Source: Puccinia triticina
Taxonomy: Eukaryota > Basidiomycota > Pucciniomycetes > Pucciniales > Pucciniaceae
NCBI RefSeq assembly: GCF_026914185.1
Contig: NC_070559.1
Location: 5,244,001-5,308,000 of the forward strand
Length of the DNA stretch: 64,000 bases
Direction of reading: 5' to 3'
In this document: positions 33,012 through 45,227 of the stretch, piece by piece
How the letters are laid out: the number at the start of each line of letters is the position of its first letter
Position numbering within the stretch: the first letter of the stretch is position 1
Notes under the pieces: model-generated
Seen by the model: the letters and a program-made list of their open reading frames with translations, nothing else
Database searches by the model: none
What the model was told of the DNA's origin: nothing
Position numbers and translations under genes: made by a program

Positions 33012-33416
33012 AAAATCCTTAATTCTCTCAGGCCGCGGTGCCGGTGTCCACAGTTTGTAAGTCACTCCGGTTGGCACAATGCAACATTTACAAGTGTTTT
33101 ACCACTCTACCGGTAGGAGGGAGGTACTCAGTTAAGTTAGCCCACAAAGGCGCAGCCACGTTACCACAATGTATTATTTATGTAATTCATCAATCTAATC
33201 CTGATCATGGTGGTGTTTGAAAGTTTCTTTGTCTGAGCTGAGCCGCAATTTTAAGTCAAAGGAGGCGTCGGAGTGCGGGTGCGGTACCCGAAACCCGCAA
33301 GGTCGGGGATCGGCACGGTGGAGTATCAACCCGTGACGCGCCCACTTCCACCAACCTAAAGTTCCCACCCTGCATGTCGCCCTCCCTCCTACCACCACCT
33401 CATCTCCTTCTCGAGC

Positions 33417-36400
33417 ATGGACTTCCCAGGATTTCATCTAAGATCGCCCGACCGACTTAGGAATCGTTTCGAAAAATCCGACGAAGATGAGGAAGCTGTC
33501 AGTCTACCAGGCTTGCCTCCCGATCCTACTTCATTCGCTGAAAGCGTCGACGATCGCCGTCCTCGCGATATATATGACGTTGGCATCCCGATGAATACTA
33601 CTATCTACACTCCTGCCGCTATTCGTACCCAACAGAATCGTTCTGAAACCCAAAATCGTCGCCCAGCCACTCAGAATCATACCCACCAAACTTATAACAG
33701 GTTTACACCTAAGCCGGGTCCATCAAGACATCAACCCACCAATACTGACCAGCCTCAAATAATCATCGAATCTCCACTCACGTCAACCCCAGCTACCGCC
33801 CACCCGCCCCGTCACGCCCAAGATTGGCTGCGTGCTAACTCACCCAACAGCAGCCATATACCTCAGACCCAAAGTCATCCTCCAGACGTAGGACTTCTGA
33901 CTAGCAGCAGTGAAACGGAAACAGACCAACCTCCACCTAACATCCTCGATGATGATTCTTCAGATGACGATCAGGGCCATCTTTCGTCAAAATCGCTGGG
34001 AGACTTGAACCTATCTGCGTTGGACGATCTAGAATCACGATTCGATGCCAGCCAATCTCCAGAAAATCCGCGTCAGAAGAACCCTAAAGTCTATTCGCAG
34101 AAGGCGGCATCAACCGAAGCACCGAAACCGAAATCGTGCTTATCATCCTCATCAAGCTCACACTCCACCCTCCAGGCTCATCTATCGCGTACCAACTCTC
34201 ACGACCGAGATCTTGCGGGCAACAAAAGCCCTCATGATCCTTCGGGCAGCCAGCTCACCAGTCCCGGTGTTGGACGCCGGGATTCATTTCGGGTTGAGGA
34301 CTCATTGACTCTAGATGAGATTCGTGAAAGTTTCTCGCGAGAGATGGGTCCTGAGTTTACCGGGTCCAAGAAAGCTTTGTTTGGGAAATCTCCTGCTTTT
34401 CAGCCTGAACCGGTTCCTGACCGAGATAACCGTCGTCCGCAAAGCATCTTGAAGCCATCTAATATCCACAACCGCATGGGAGCCCTTTTAAAGACCGATA
34501 ACAAGTCCATGCAGTCACAGATGCCCTTCCGCTCCGCACGGCGCCCTTTTACGCCCAAGCGGTTGACTGAAGTTGCCGACGATACCACCGACTTATCTGT
34601 ACGCCCTAGAAATCAATCAAACCATATCAATCATACTCAACCGGCCCACATCGCAGAAAGTGAAAGTGAAGCAACCTCATATGATCTGACCACCTTTCCG
34701 GGAGCTCGCCAGCAGAACGGTAATTCTTCGCTATCATTCGCGGAACCATCTCACAAATTCAACGGAAACAAACTGAACTCCTTCCTGCACAATCTCAATG
34801 GTCATTTGTCGGAAGAGAATCACCAAATGGTGAATGCTTTGGCTGAAACAAAAGCACAGCTTGCCCAACTGCAAATGGAAAATCAATCTCTGCGGAGAGG
34901 TGTGATCCCACCTCATTCAGATGATGACGGCGTAACAGATCGCAGTGGCGTGATGCAGGATCACCTGCAGCGCATGATTGACGTCCACGAGAGTATAGCC
35001 GAACTCCAAAGCAATTTCAATCCAGCCCAACTCGAAGGCGATCCCATGTCTCAGTCGGAGTCTGCTGCTCAAAACCTGCTGTCTGAGCGCCGTATTCACC
35101 GGCTTGAGAATCAACTTCAAGAACGAGACGAAGAGATAATGGACATTCGAAAACAGCTTCTAAATAGGTCTCCGCCCAACTCCTCGTCACTAACGCAGAT
35201 TTTTGACTTGAAAGATTGCATCAAAGATTTACAAGCAGAGCTAGCAACGAAAGAGGACGAAGTCGATCAACTCAAGGTCCAGCAAATCCATATCGCAGGG
35301 CAGCATGCCAGTACGGTGGCCGAGCAGTCAGCCAAGCACGAGAAGGAATTAGCCGATGCACAAGCGACATTTGATTCGAAGCTTGCAATGCTGAAAGAAC
35401 AAGCTACGGCACTCATACAGGAGAAGGACAAACAGCTTTTCGATATGAATTCTAGGTATAAAGAAGTTCGTCGCCTGACTGGCGTCAACGGAAAAATCCC
35501 GGATGAAACGAAATCAAATCAATCCAAGAGCCAACCCAGCTTTGAAGCTCTCGTGACAGTAAAAAGTGAGCTGGAACAAGTCTTGAATGGGAAAGGGGAT
35601 CAATCCGTCGGCCGATCTGCTGAACGCCGTATCCGAATGCTTCACTCTTGGATTCAAAGCGAGATCTCCAATAACGGACAACAAACCAGTCAAGATGACC
35701 CGGAACCTGCCAAGCAAAAGGAAGTCAGTCGCCAATTGTCTCAAGAAAAGGAGGAACTTCGGGCCAAAGTTGAGGAACTAGGCCTAGAGTTATCCGAAAA
35801 AGACCATAGAATCGAAGCATTAGAGGTCTCTTTGAAAGATTCCGAAGAGGCTCGCAAGGCTGTAGAACTTGATTATGCCCAGCTTGAAGCTCAATTTGAC
35901 GTCTTGGAAGCAGAAGCAATAGCCCAGCAATCGACCATCTCAGGCCTCGAAGCCAAATTATCTCAAGCCCTAAAATCCACCTTCTCAGATGTCTCATCCA
36001 CACCTCGTCAACGCAGCCCTGGGGGACAACCTGCTAAAAACACTTCTGAACTTTCTAAGGCGCAAGAGGAAATCAATCGGTTGAAAAGCTTGATCAGCCA
36101 ATTGGAGAACGCTGCTACGTGTGAAATCCAAAACATGAAGATCGAAGCTTTGGAGACCCACCGACGCGAGCTTGAAGAAAGGCTAGGCTCGCTGCGCAAG
36201 CAGACATCTGCATTGATCAGCACGCCAAGTCGGTCATCATGCCACTTTCAATCGATTATTAGCATGCGTACCCCTAAGACACCAGGCAAAATGCTAGGAA
36301 ATGTACGGTCCTCTTCCCCTGTTTTCCAATTTTATTTGACTTTGGTCCCAATATCTGATTTATTTTATTCGGAACAGATGACTTCGATACTGGCAGGCGA

Positions 36401-38757
36401 TTCAGGGGATGAAACTATTGTACCCATGCTCAATCAGATCCACGAACTTCAGCAACAAGTTGAACAACTCCGACATCAACTCGATTTGGCCAACAAGAAT
36501 GTCGACCACAAGTTGGTTAAGCTCGCTGAAGCCAGCGAAAATGCAGTGAAAGTGTCAACCGACGCGATAACGGCCCGAAGGAAAGCCGATGATTTTGAAG
36601 AAAAGGCTCGGAAACTCGAAGAACGATTGGATAAGTTGATTGCGGACAATGGTACCATCGCTCAAGTCAAACATCGCTTATCAAACATCGCTTGCCCTGA
36701 CTGTGGAGAAAGGTTCGACGCAAATCAAATAGTTCGCTTCAGAGTCATACCTGAGACGCAGGAATTGGAATTCACCGAGTGAGTTTTATCATGTCCAACC
36801 GGTTGACTCAATTGGTCATGTTCATTTCAGTGCTAACCAAGGTGTAAATAAATCTTCCTGAAGGCCACCCACTGAAAATGACACAGAGGACCACTCATCG
36901 AGTTTGAAAGTCAAATTGATGGAGCTGGAGGCCAACCACCAAACGTCTAAGAGTGAGATTATAAAGTTGAAGCGTGATCTCGATTCAAGACTCGATCAAA
37001 TTGAGCAGCTTGAATCGGACCAAGCAAATCGGGACCAGGAAATCGAACAATTGCAGAATGTATGTGATCTCCCTTCGCATCTGCTGACAGATACGCATGC
37101 TTTACAAATTATCTGAACAATATTGGCTGTTTCAATAGCAACTTTCTGAGGCTCAAGATGAGATTGAAAGGGTTTTCAGGAAATCGAAAGAAGAGCAAGA
37201 GCGACTGCAAGAGAATGAAAACCAGCGGGAAGCTCTATCCAATGACAAGCATGATCTCGAAGATCAACTTGAAGCAGTAAATCTTGTGAGTCTTGAATAC
37301 TTTGGTTATTTCCTTCCGTCCATGATGGCTGTTTCTGATGTGTATCTGTATTTGACACCCCCTTAAGAAATTGCACGAAACCGAAGCTCAGCTCTCTCGA
37401 GTTACCGAAGCGCGCGACTCGATGGATGCTGAAGTCCGAGGTAAGTCACTCCTGTGATAGATCGGCAACTGCGGGGTGTGTTTTTTGTCTGATTTTCTTT
37501 TGTTCTTGTTGCAGCTCTTCACAAGCAGCACAAAGACTCCTCTGCTTCGTCGCTTCAAATTGACCAACTCCAAGAAACCATCTCGAAACTCGAGACTGAC
37601 AATGCAGAATTCGCCGAGCAACATGCCTCGCTCACGGCCGAAGTTCGTCAACTCAAGACTGAGCTCGAGCGGAAGGCACACATGATTGCCAATTCTGAGA
37701 AATCGTACCACCGGATCCAAGCGACTCTCGAAAAACAGACGGTTGACTTCGGGCAACTACAGGACGAGTTGGAGAGGAAGAAGAGCGAGATTATCGGCCT
37801 GAATGGGACGAACAATAATTTCCTGAAAGATACCAAGGCTCTTCGAAAAGAACTCATCAAAGTTAAAACCGAGGCTCAAGATCTTGACCATCATGTGCAA
37901 GAGTTGAAAGATCAAGTCGATCGTCAGGCATCAGCTGCGACCAACTCCAAAGAAACAACAAAACTTAAAAACGAGTTATCGCTGTGTAAAAAGGAGTTGA
38001 ACGAATTGAAATCTCAACTATCACATTGTGACCATGGAACGTGAGTATTCCTTTGTGTCCGAGCCTAAGTCACTGCGAGACCCATTCAAATGGATTGAGC
38101 GATCAGCAACTAATTTGAATGCTTTTCCTCTTGCTGCCTGCGACCCCGCCATCAATGACAACCAGTGAAACCAGACAGGAACTTGACCAAAAACATAACA
38201 CTGAATCCAAAGGATTGTTACTCAGGATCAGGTTCTTAAAACTCATGTTTACTCGAGAGAGTCTCTTCAGGGCCGATCTGGCTTGTCAAAAGAAGCTAAT
38301 CATGTTGAAACTACGTGAGACTGAGATTCGGTCAGTCGCGTCCTTTTTTTCTGGTCCTTTCTATGAAAAAAAACTGAACTGACTCCGTATGACGACAATT
38401 TGCAGAAACGAAGCGATCCAAGTCGCCTTGTCTAACTTCGGCCTACCATGCTCGCTATCTTCCGGCTCTGATGACAACCAACACCCAGGAAATTTCACTT
38501 TACATCCGAGCTCGACTGATCGATCATTTAAAAGTGTCGCACTCGCTGTTCGAGCGATATGTAAATTGAAGTAAGTAGCTTTTCCCTTTTTTGCTCTATC
38601 AAATCGATTTGAAACTTACTGTTGGTGTGATACACATGAAACTGGATCGTGTAATTACAGAATATTATCGAAGAATTGGAATAAGGAAGTAAAAGTAAAA
38701 GAGAAACTCAAAGAGGCCTATCGCGAAGTCAGAGGTAAAGACTTCATCGGTGATTGA
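33417..38757 (+). CDS. Large coiled-coil spindle-pole/MTOC-like protein
   Basis: Nine exons: 33417-36302, 36378-36778, 36864-37059, 37139-37285, 37368-37440, 37515-38040, 38166-38330, 38406-38570 and 38661-38757, giving 1,551 aa with exact phase closure. The first roughly 440 residues are polar and low complexity. From about residue 460 to 1450 there is long heptad-rich coiled coil (LAQLQMENQSLRRG, LEERLGSLRKQT and many more), interrupted by a CPDCGERFD motif. Near the C-terminus lies RIRFLKLMFTRESLFRADL followed by ACQKK. That L-K-x3-R-E-x2-F-R-x-D-L-x2-Q-K pattern resembles the Mto2-binding/PACT-like C-terminal motif of fungal microtubule-organising proteins. I therefore infer a spindle-pole or MTOC role, but I see no CM1 gamma-tubulin-binding motif, so the exact orthologue is open. 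Intron 1 (75 bp, open, multiple of three) could be retained. Confidence 0.75.
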
Positions 38758-39226
38758 ATTCCATTTGAAGTCTCTTGAAATGAGAATTATCTACAAGATC
38801 TTTTGGCGCTTCATTTTGTCTCTCTATTTTCTCATACCCCAAACAAATTTCACTTCACCTCCGGTTGTTCCCGTCTTGTTTTTCTTCTCAATATTGCGAC
38901 CAATACTTCGTAATCTTCCTTACATACATACCTACTTTTCTCTCTCACTCTGTATAAGTGCTTTTCATTGGGGACTCAATTTCGAATCCTCTTTTCTTTT
39001 GGGTGGCCCCTCATCTAGATACATATAAATACATCACATATATCACTTGGCAGTTGTGTATTACCTTGTATTTTTCTTTTTTTGTTTGAGTTGGGTCAAC
39101 TCACTCACATTCCAATACACAGTAATCATGGTATTTTGGATGATATTTCTTATCATGTTCCTGTGCCATACTTCCAAACAGATGCGGTGCAGAGCTTTGA
39201 TAGCTTTGAGACAGGGAAAGCGGTTC

Positions 39227-40421
39227 TCAGTCAAATGGTGTAAGTTCTGAGACGGTCTTAAGCGTTACCCGATGGATCAATGGGCTATCAGAGGAGATGA
39301 TTTGAGGACAAAATGATTTGATAGCAGCCGACAGGATGTATTTGGAGTCTGCCCCTGGGCCTGTCCATACCGCACTCCAAAATTTCCAGGTCCGATCCTC
39401 CTGGTCATTGAATGAAGCTACTAGCTGAGATGATCTGTCAGGTAAGATGAAGCCCTGCTGCATCATTGTAGCGTCGGCGGACTCGAGAGGGCCCAGATTG
39501 ATTTCCGGATGGCTAATTAGATTACTGAGACTGATCGAGCAAAGTTCCATTCTTAATCCACACCCTAAGGCCTTGATGATCGACTCTTTGAACGTCCAGA
39601 TTTGAAGTAACCCATCCAAGACAGAAGCCTCTTGGATATCTCTTGGATTCAAGTCGGCTGTTCTTTGGCCGATCAGCTCTTTCTCCTTTGGACTCAGATG
39701 TTCTTCTAATAATGAGCGAAAGTCTTCTACGGTTTTCTCGCTTCTTGGGAGCTTATATTCCATCACATCCACCCCTATCTCGTGGCTTTCTTGACGAGTA
39801 TTAATACAATTACTACTACCCCGAGACAGTCGAGTTTCTGGTTGATCACTCTTGATCGATTGAGTCAATAATTCTTGACTGAAACAGCACGCCACCATGC
39901 ACCCATCGTGGGAGATATTGAAATGGAACCGACAGTCAGGCGGGAGTTCTGTGTCCTATAATCCGACAAGGAGAATCTTTTTTTTTAAAAAAACAGAGAG
40001 AATGAAAAACTATCCAAGTTGGCCAGCGATAAACGTACCAAGTACGGCTTGCCATCCGAATTCGTCGAGAACTTGATTCGACTCCAAGGGATTGAATAAG
40101 CTGAACAGACGATCTTGTGCACTAATAATTTCCCGACCAGTGATCCTACAAAACCCACATTAAAAAAAAACCAACTACCGGACATGATAAGAACGGCTCA
40201 CTGACTTTTGGCATCGATTCGATGATGATAAGAACGAATTTTGGCTTGGATTCCAGCAGAGAACAGGTTCAACGTGTTGTCCCATTCCTACGCGTTTCAC
40301 AGTCTGTCATTAGCGCATTCAGATTTCAGATGAAGAACAAAATATGTACGCTTACCATTGGATCAGGATCCCAACCAGATATATCGACGATCCACGTTGA
40401 TACACGAAGCGGGGTGACCAT
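39227..40421 (-). CDS. 4'-phosphopantetheinyl transferase (Sfp/Lys5-type)
   Basis: Minus-strand exons in transcript order: 40421-40356, 40287-40206, 40145-40039 and 39955-39227, giving 327 aa with all phases closing. Recognised by WIVDISGWDP at the N-terminus, RIDAKRSLVGKLLVHKIV across exons 2-3, the GKPYL motif, FHFNISHDGCMVA, IGVDVMEY (Mg-binding Asp) and FKESIIKALGCGL (the W/F-x-x-KE-x3-K signature). This family transfers phosphopantetheine from CoA to carrier proteins: alpha-aminoadipate reductase (lysine synthesis), fatty acid synthase, PKS and NRPS. An upstream in-frame ATG at 40568 exists; I prefer 40421 because conservation starts there. It is divergent from the PalB gene 325 bp away and convergent with the MTOC-like gene. 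Confidence 0.88.
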
Positions 40422-40746
40422 TTGCTCAAATGTATTTATGTGATGTGTTTGACGATTGACGACATAGGCGGCCGATGATGTCTTGGCCGGGCCGGGCCGG
40501 CAAGGCCCACGCCACCAACACCCAACTCCATTTACCTTCCGCGCATCACACTTCCGGTAGCCACCCATCAGCCATTGACTAGTCGAGCTCTACGCAATAA
40601 ATAAGGAAAATATACCTGCTGCTGCATCTTCGGTGCTCTATAATTTTTAATCGGGCGCCCACCACCGAACCCCTGGGAATCCCTCACTGTCGTTTGACCC
40701 GTTTGCACTAGGGTGGGCCTGGAATATTGGATGCACCTACGAATCG
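40422..40746. promoter_or_regulatory. Shared divergent promoter, PPTase / PalB
   Basis: 325 bp separate the two start codons of oppositely oriented genes, so both promoters must lie here. No specific operator site was recognised. Confidence 0.5.
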
Positions 40747-43700
40747 ATGGATCTGGGATCACTCAGTCCTGAGCTACGATCCAAGTTAAAGGAAGTCCAG
40801 GTGAGCTAGTATGGTCGGAACATGTAACCAGTCTCAGAGCTCTCGGGCGTAGATTGGGTGAGCTGGGTGCCGACCGTCAGGGTGCATATTTTTCTACGAG
40901 CAGACCATCGCAAGTCGAGCCACCCGGCAAGAGACTCAAGGAGACTATGAGCAGGCATTCTCCCTCTACGTGGATTCGGTGCAGAAATATCTCTTTTTGA
41001 TACGAGCCCTCCAGGATGGTCCCTTGAAAGAGCAGCTTAAAGCCATCTCCTCAAAGTTATTGAAACGAGCCGAACTAATCAAGTCGTCCCGCCCCCAATT
41101 AAGCTTAAGAGCGCCCGTTCGGGACCGAACCTCTTCAGGTTAGTTGTCCAGTTTGTGCTCTGCGAGTCTGACGCTGCTAGGATCATTGGTGATACGCGCT
41201 CGGAGAAAATGTGACACTTAATTTCTGGATCCACGGGTCAAAAAAAAACATATTCAGAGGAGCAAGATGCAGTTCTTCAAAGATCTCAAAAGATCAATGG
41301 CCTAAGCTTTCCACCCTGGCCGCCCTCCCATTCAAACCAAATGAAGGACCCTTCACATCAGTCACAGTCAGTTTGTCAACATATGGCCTCGAGGTTTCAA
41401 TTGAGTTGATTGTCACAAGTCTGACTTACTCTCTTTTCGAAACGGAATAGATTGGCCTCAGTGCAACCAGCGTTGAGCCCTGTCCAGCAGCAAGCGTTTC
41501 TCGAGTGGAGATCGATCAAAGAAGCGAATCCAGATCTCCAAGTTTACAAGGCCGATGCGCTGGATCCAACAGATATCGTTCAGGATGTTGTCACTGATTG
41601 CTCCTTGATCGCCGCTTTCTCCGTTCTCATCAACCACGCCAAACAGTTCCAATCTAAAGTACGCCCATACTCAATTAGCATCCCATCCCCTCTGTGCAGA
41701 TAACTCACATCAATCGTGCGACTCCAGCTTCACACTGAATGCTTGTATCCAAAGGGACCAGACGGTTCTCCGCAAGCGTCTACAGACGGGATTTATAGGG
41801 TCAAATTGTTCCTCAATGGAACCAAGAGAGAGGTGAGTTGACGAATCCCCCACCAAAAGATAAACAACATTAGGCAGAATACTTACAGTACCTTTTTTTC
41901 TCATGTTCCTAGATCTGTGAGATTTTTGGACTTCGTTAATCTTTGGCGCATGTGCCTAATAAAACGTGGCATGATTTCTTTCTCCCAAAATGATCCAACA
42001 CGAAATTCGGCACATTTAGTGGTAGATGATAAAATCCCAATTGGCACCTCCGGAACGAGTATGTGTGCTAAATCGCGTCAAGGCCTCTACTTCTGGCCAT
42101 CTCTGGTGGAAAAAGCAGTACGTAATGGTTCTACGCGAAAGTTCCACAGAATCCAATCAGGGTGAAGGATTTATTTTGTATTTAATTCGTTCTGGGGTAG
42201 TACATGAAGGTGATGGGTGGATATGATTTTGTTGGATCGTGAGTCCCATTAGACTGCATGCTTTCTGGGGGGGCTCTCACATCCTAGTTGATCCGATCGT
42301 ATCGCATATTCCAGAAACTCGAGTGTTGACTTGCAGTAAGCCCTTACTACTGTTTCCAAGATCGATCACGCGACTTTCCATACTAATTGAAATATCATCA
42401 TATCTCATCATCAAGTGCGTTGACGGGCTGGATACCAGAAACGATTTTACTGACCAGGTATGTAAAGCAGCCTTTCTTGCATTTTGCTATTCATCTTATC
42501 ACATGATTGTAATTTAAGCGCTAATTATGCTATCTTTCCAGCCAAGAGTACCGAAGTGAACGCTCTTGGAATCGCGTCTACTCCGGCTTTTCCCAAGGTA
42601 AACTCAGACCCAACGGGCTTTCTACATTTTCGCTAATGCTAAGCAAGCCGTATCTGTTCATACAAACAGGCCACTGCCTAGTCAGTGTAGGTACCAACGG
42701 GAATAACCTGGATGCCTTGGAGAATGTGGGACTGGTGCCGTTTCATGATTATGCAGTTATCGGTAAGTTGTTTTCACTCGCTTCATTGGGTTGGTTCCCC
42801 CGGGTTGATCCCACCAGGAATGTGCTTTTCGCCTAGACATCCGGCAGGACACCAAGGGAAATCGGTTGGTCACTTTGTATAATGCCTGGAACGTTGTTGA
42901 GCCGCAACCAGCACCCTCGACTCAGTGGACGACTCAGTTAGAAAACGCCTTGCCTAAAATCCCAATAAGTCGCCGACCTGAACGAGTGGGAACGTTTACT
43001 ATATCTTGGGAATCACTGCAGATGTACTTCGAGACAGTGTATCTTAACTGGGACCCTAGTCCATTCAAGTTTCAACGCATGGTCCATTTGTCTGAGTTGA
43101 TGTTTCTGAGAAACGGTTTGCAAGCTTTACGGGGCAGCTTGTGTTGATGCTTCTCTCGACTTGATTGATTTTAGCTTCCACCATCCGCTTCCAGCCTTTG
43201 AAGTCAAATTCGATCATGGGCCCGCCCTTGAATCCGATCCTGAAGTTTGGATCCTTCTCACTCGTCATCTTGACAGTCAAGTTACAGACAACAAGAGCTA
43301 TATGTCCTTACAAGTCTTTTTGGACGATCAGGAAAATACTTCTCGGGCTCAGAAAAACTATGATTCGTTGGACCATGGTCTTCCCCCATTGACGGCGGTA
43401 AATATGTACTGTTCCACTGCCAGAGTAACACAATAAACCATCGTAGCGAGCTAACATGAAGGCCCGCAGACTCCTCTTTCGAATTCCACTCATCTTCTAG
43501 CTAGGTTTTCGTTGCCTAATAGACGAGCGACGTATTTGATCAACTTTTCATTTCACGACGACCGGGAAACTAGAACTCAAGCCGACAATTCAAACGTTGT
43601 GTCCAAACCGGTAGCATTAACATTGCAAATATTTTCTCCAGTGTCAATTAGTCTATCCGACTCGACTCCAGTCCCGTTACCATTTTCAAAAGAGCTCGAG

Positions 43701-44883
43701 GGACAGTGGACACCAAAGACCTCAGGCGGAAATCACGCGCTCGCGACGTATTCCATTAACCCGATGTGGAGGATTACCATCGAGGAGAGATCCAGCTCGG
43801 AGCGGAATGAGTCAGGAAAAGGCAAGTTCAGGGCAAGCTTAACCACGATTGATGCCAGCGGGAGTCTAGACACGAGGAAACCCCTGAACGTCAAACTCAT
43901 TCGATCTAGTGGCGATGGTCGAGTATATGAGTTAAGCACAAGGGTTAAATTTTGTGCTGCCTTGGCTCTTTTGCAATTGTTTCTCTAACATGAAGAATTA
44001 TTGTTGCTCGATCCTAATGTTTTGAACAGGGTCGAGCGACGTGATGTATTAGCGGACTCTGGAAGCTATACTCTTGGTCGAGCGCAGTTACGCGTCAATC
44101 AACTTCTACGTAAGTTTGCGAACAATGGCCCAATAAATCTACGAAGATAAAATATGTTGATGATCATCGTTTCTTCTATCATTATAGCGGGAAAATATAC
44201 AATTGTGCCTTCAACTTACCAAGCTGGAGTGATTGGATTATTCAAACTTCAATTGGAATGCGACTTGCCTCTAACTAGAGTAGAGTCTATCCCTTCAGAA
44301 GGAGCTGGCATGTACAAGCGTGTAGGGTGTTTGAGTTGGGAAGAGGAGAAGCGAAGGGCCAGCTTCTGGCGTCTCACTGGCGGCAAAGGCTTGGTAAAAA
44401 CCAAGTAAATATACTTTTCTTTCATCATACCTTGGGAGGGGCAAGCTGAATCGCGAACACAATGTTTGTTGGGAGGAATGATTAGAATCAAGCTTCAAGC
44501 TACACATCAGCCGGGCGCCTATCCGATCAAGTTGACTTTGATTCAGCACGAATCTAGTCAAGACGAAGGGAAAGTAATTAGTCCGGGGATCTTTACAAAT
44601 GCGCTCAGTGGAGCAGCCATCGGACCTCTCCAGCTATCTTTCTCCCAGAATTGTCAGTCAAGAAATTTTTCCTCCGTTCCTATTTATTGCCGTAGTCGCC
44701 GAAGCTAGCTGTATTAAATGGCGATTTTCAATCATTTATTCGCATATCATCCACTCAGTTGAATATACTATCTTGGTCGAAGCGTTGGGCGACTCCTGTG
44801 CCACAAAGGGAGAGGGCTACGTTTTGACAGTCTACGCTGACCAATCCTTGAGCTTGGATAGAATAGCAAAGGAAACAAGGTGA
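40747..44883 (+). CDS. PalB/Rim13 calpain-like cysteine protease
   Basis: 19 exons, 845 aa, exact phase closure: 40747-40800, 40904-41138, 41258-41366, 41451-41658, 41728-41832, 41913-41916, 42020-42117, 42201-42238, 42315-42335, 42416-42457, 42542-42597, 42670-42762, 42837-43089, 43175-43405, 43505-43930, 44030-44109, 44188-44370, 44476-44652 and 44759-44883. An N-terminal MIT domain (about residues 19-80) is followed by the calpain core. Catalytic Cys183 is in VVTDCSLIAAF, His349 in GLVPFHDYAVI and Asn370 in LYNAWN; GYDFVGS, NSSVDLHALTGWIPE and the C2-like domains follow. In fungi this protease processes the PacC/Rim101 pH regulator downstream of ESCRT-III. Exons 6 (4 nt, ATCT) and 9 (21 nt) are microexons needed to keep conserved residues in frame. 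Junctions after exons 14-17 use weaker donors (GTACTG, GTTAAG, GTCTCA) and are less certain. Confidence 0.85.
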
Positions 44884-45227
44884 ACATTGAAAGCTATCCT
44901 GAAGAATCGAGGTCAAGGACTTGGTTGGACGACTTGGTGATATCTCCGCGTGGTTTTTTCTGCTTCTCGTGTCATTTGCTGCATCCGATTGTCCATTTGT
45001 CTTACAACCAAACAAGTTTTGCATTGTACAGATTGTTTTTGTGGAAAGCTTCTATTCTGATAGTTGTACATTTTTCCAATTACAATCAACATCCATCCAT
45101 TTACAATATGATCAGCGAGCTGCAGCCTCTACTTACAAACTGGCGATTTCTTGCAAGAGACTTCTACATCCTTGAAGCTTATCACACAAATCAAACATGT
45201 GCAGTGGTTGTATCTTATTCTAAAACG

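Noticed and set aside
42109..42170. Apparent one-base frameshift in PalB after EKA
   Set aside because: GTACGT right after EKA is a splice donor. Joining to TACATGAAG at 42201 gives the conserved EKAYMKVMGGYDF, so no lesion is needed.
42239..42420. Apparent in-frame stop and garbled calpain core in PalB
   Set aside because: Resolved by the 21-nt exon 9 and exon 10, which restore NSSVDLHALTGWIPE.
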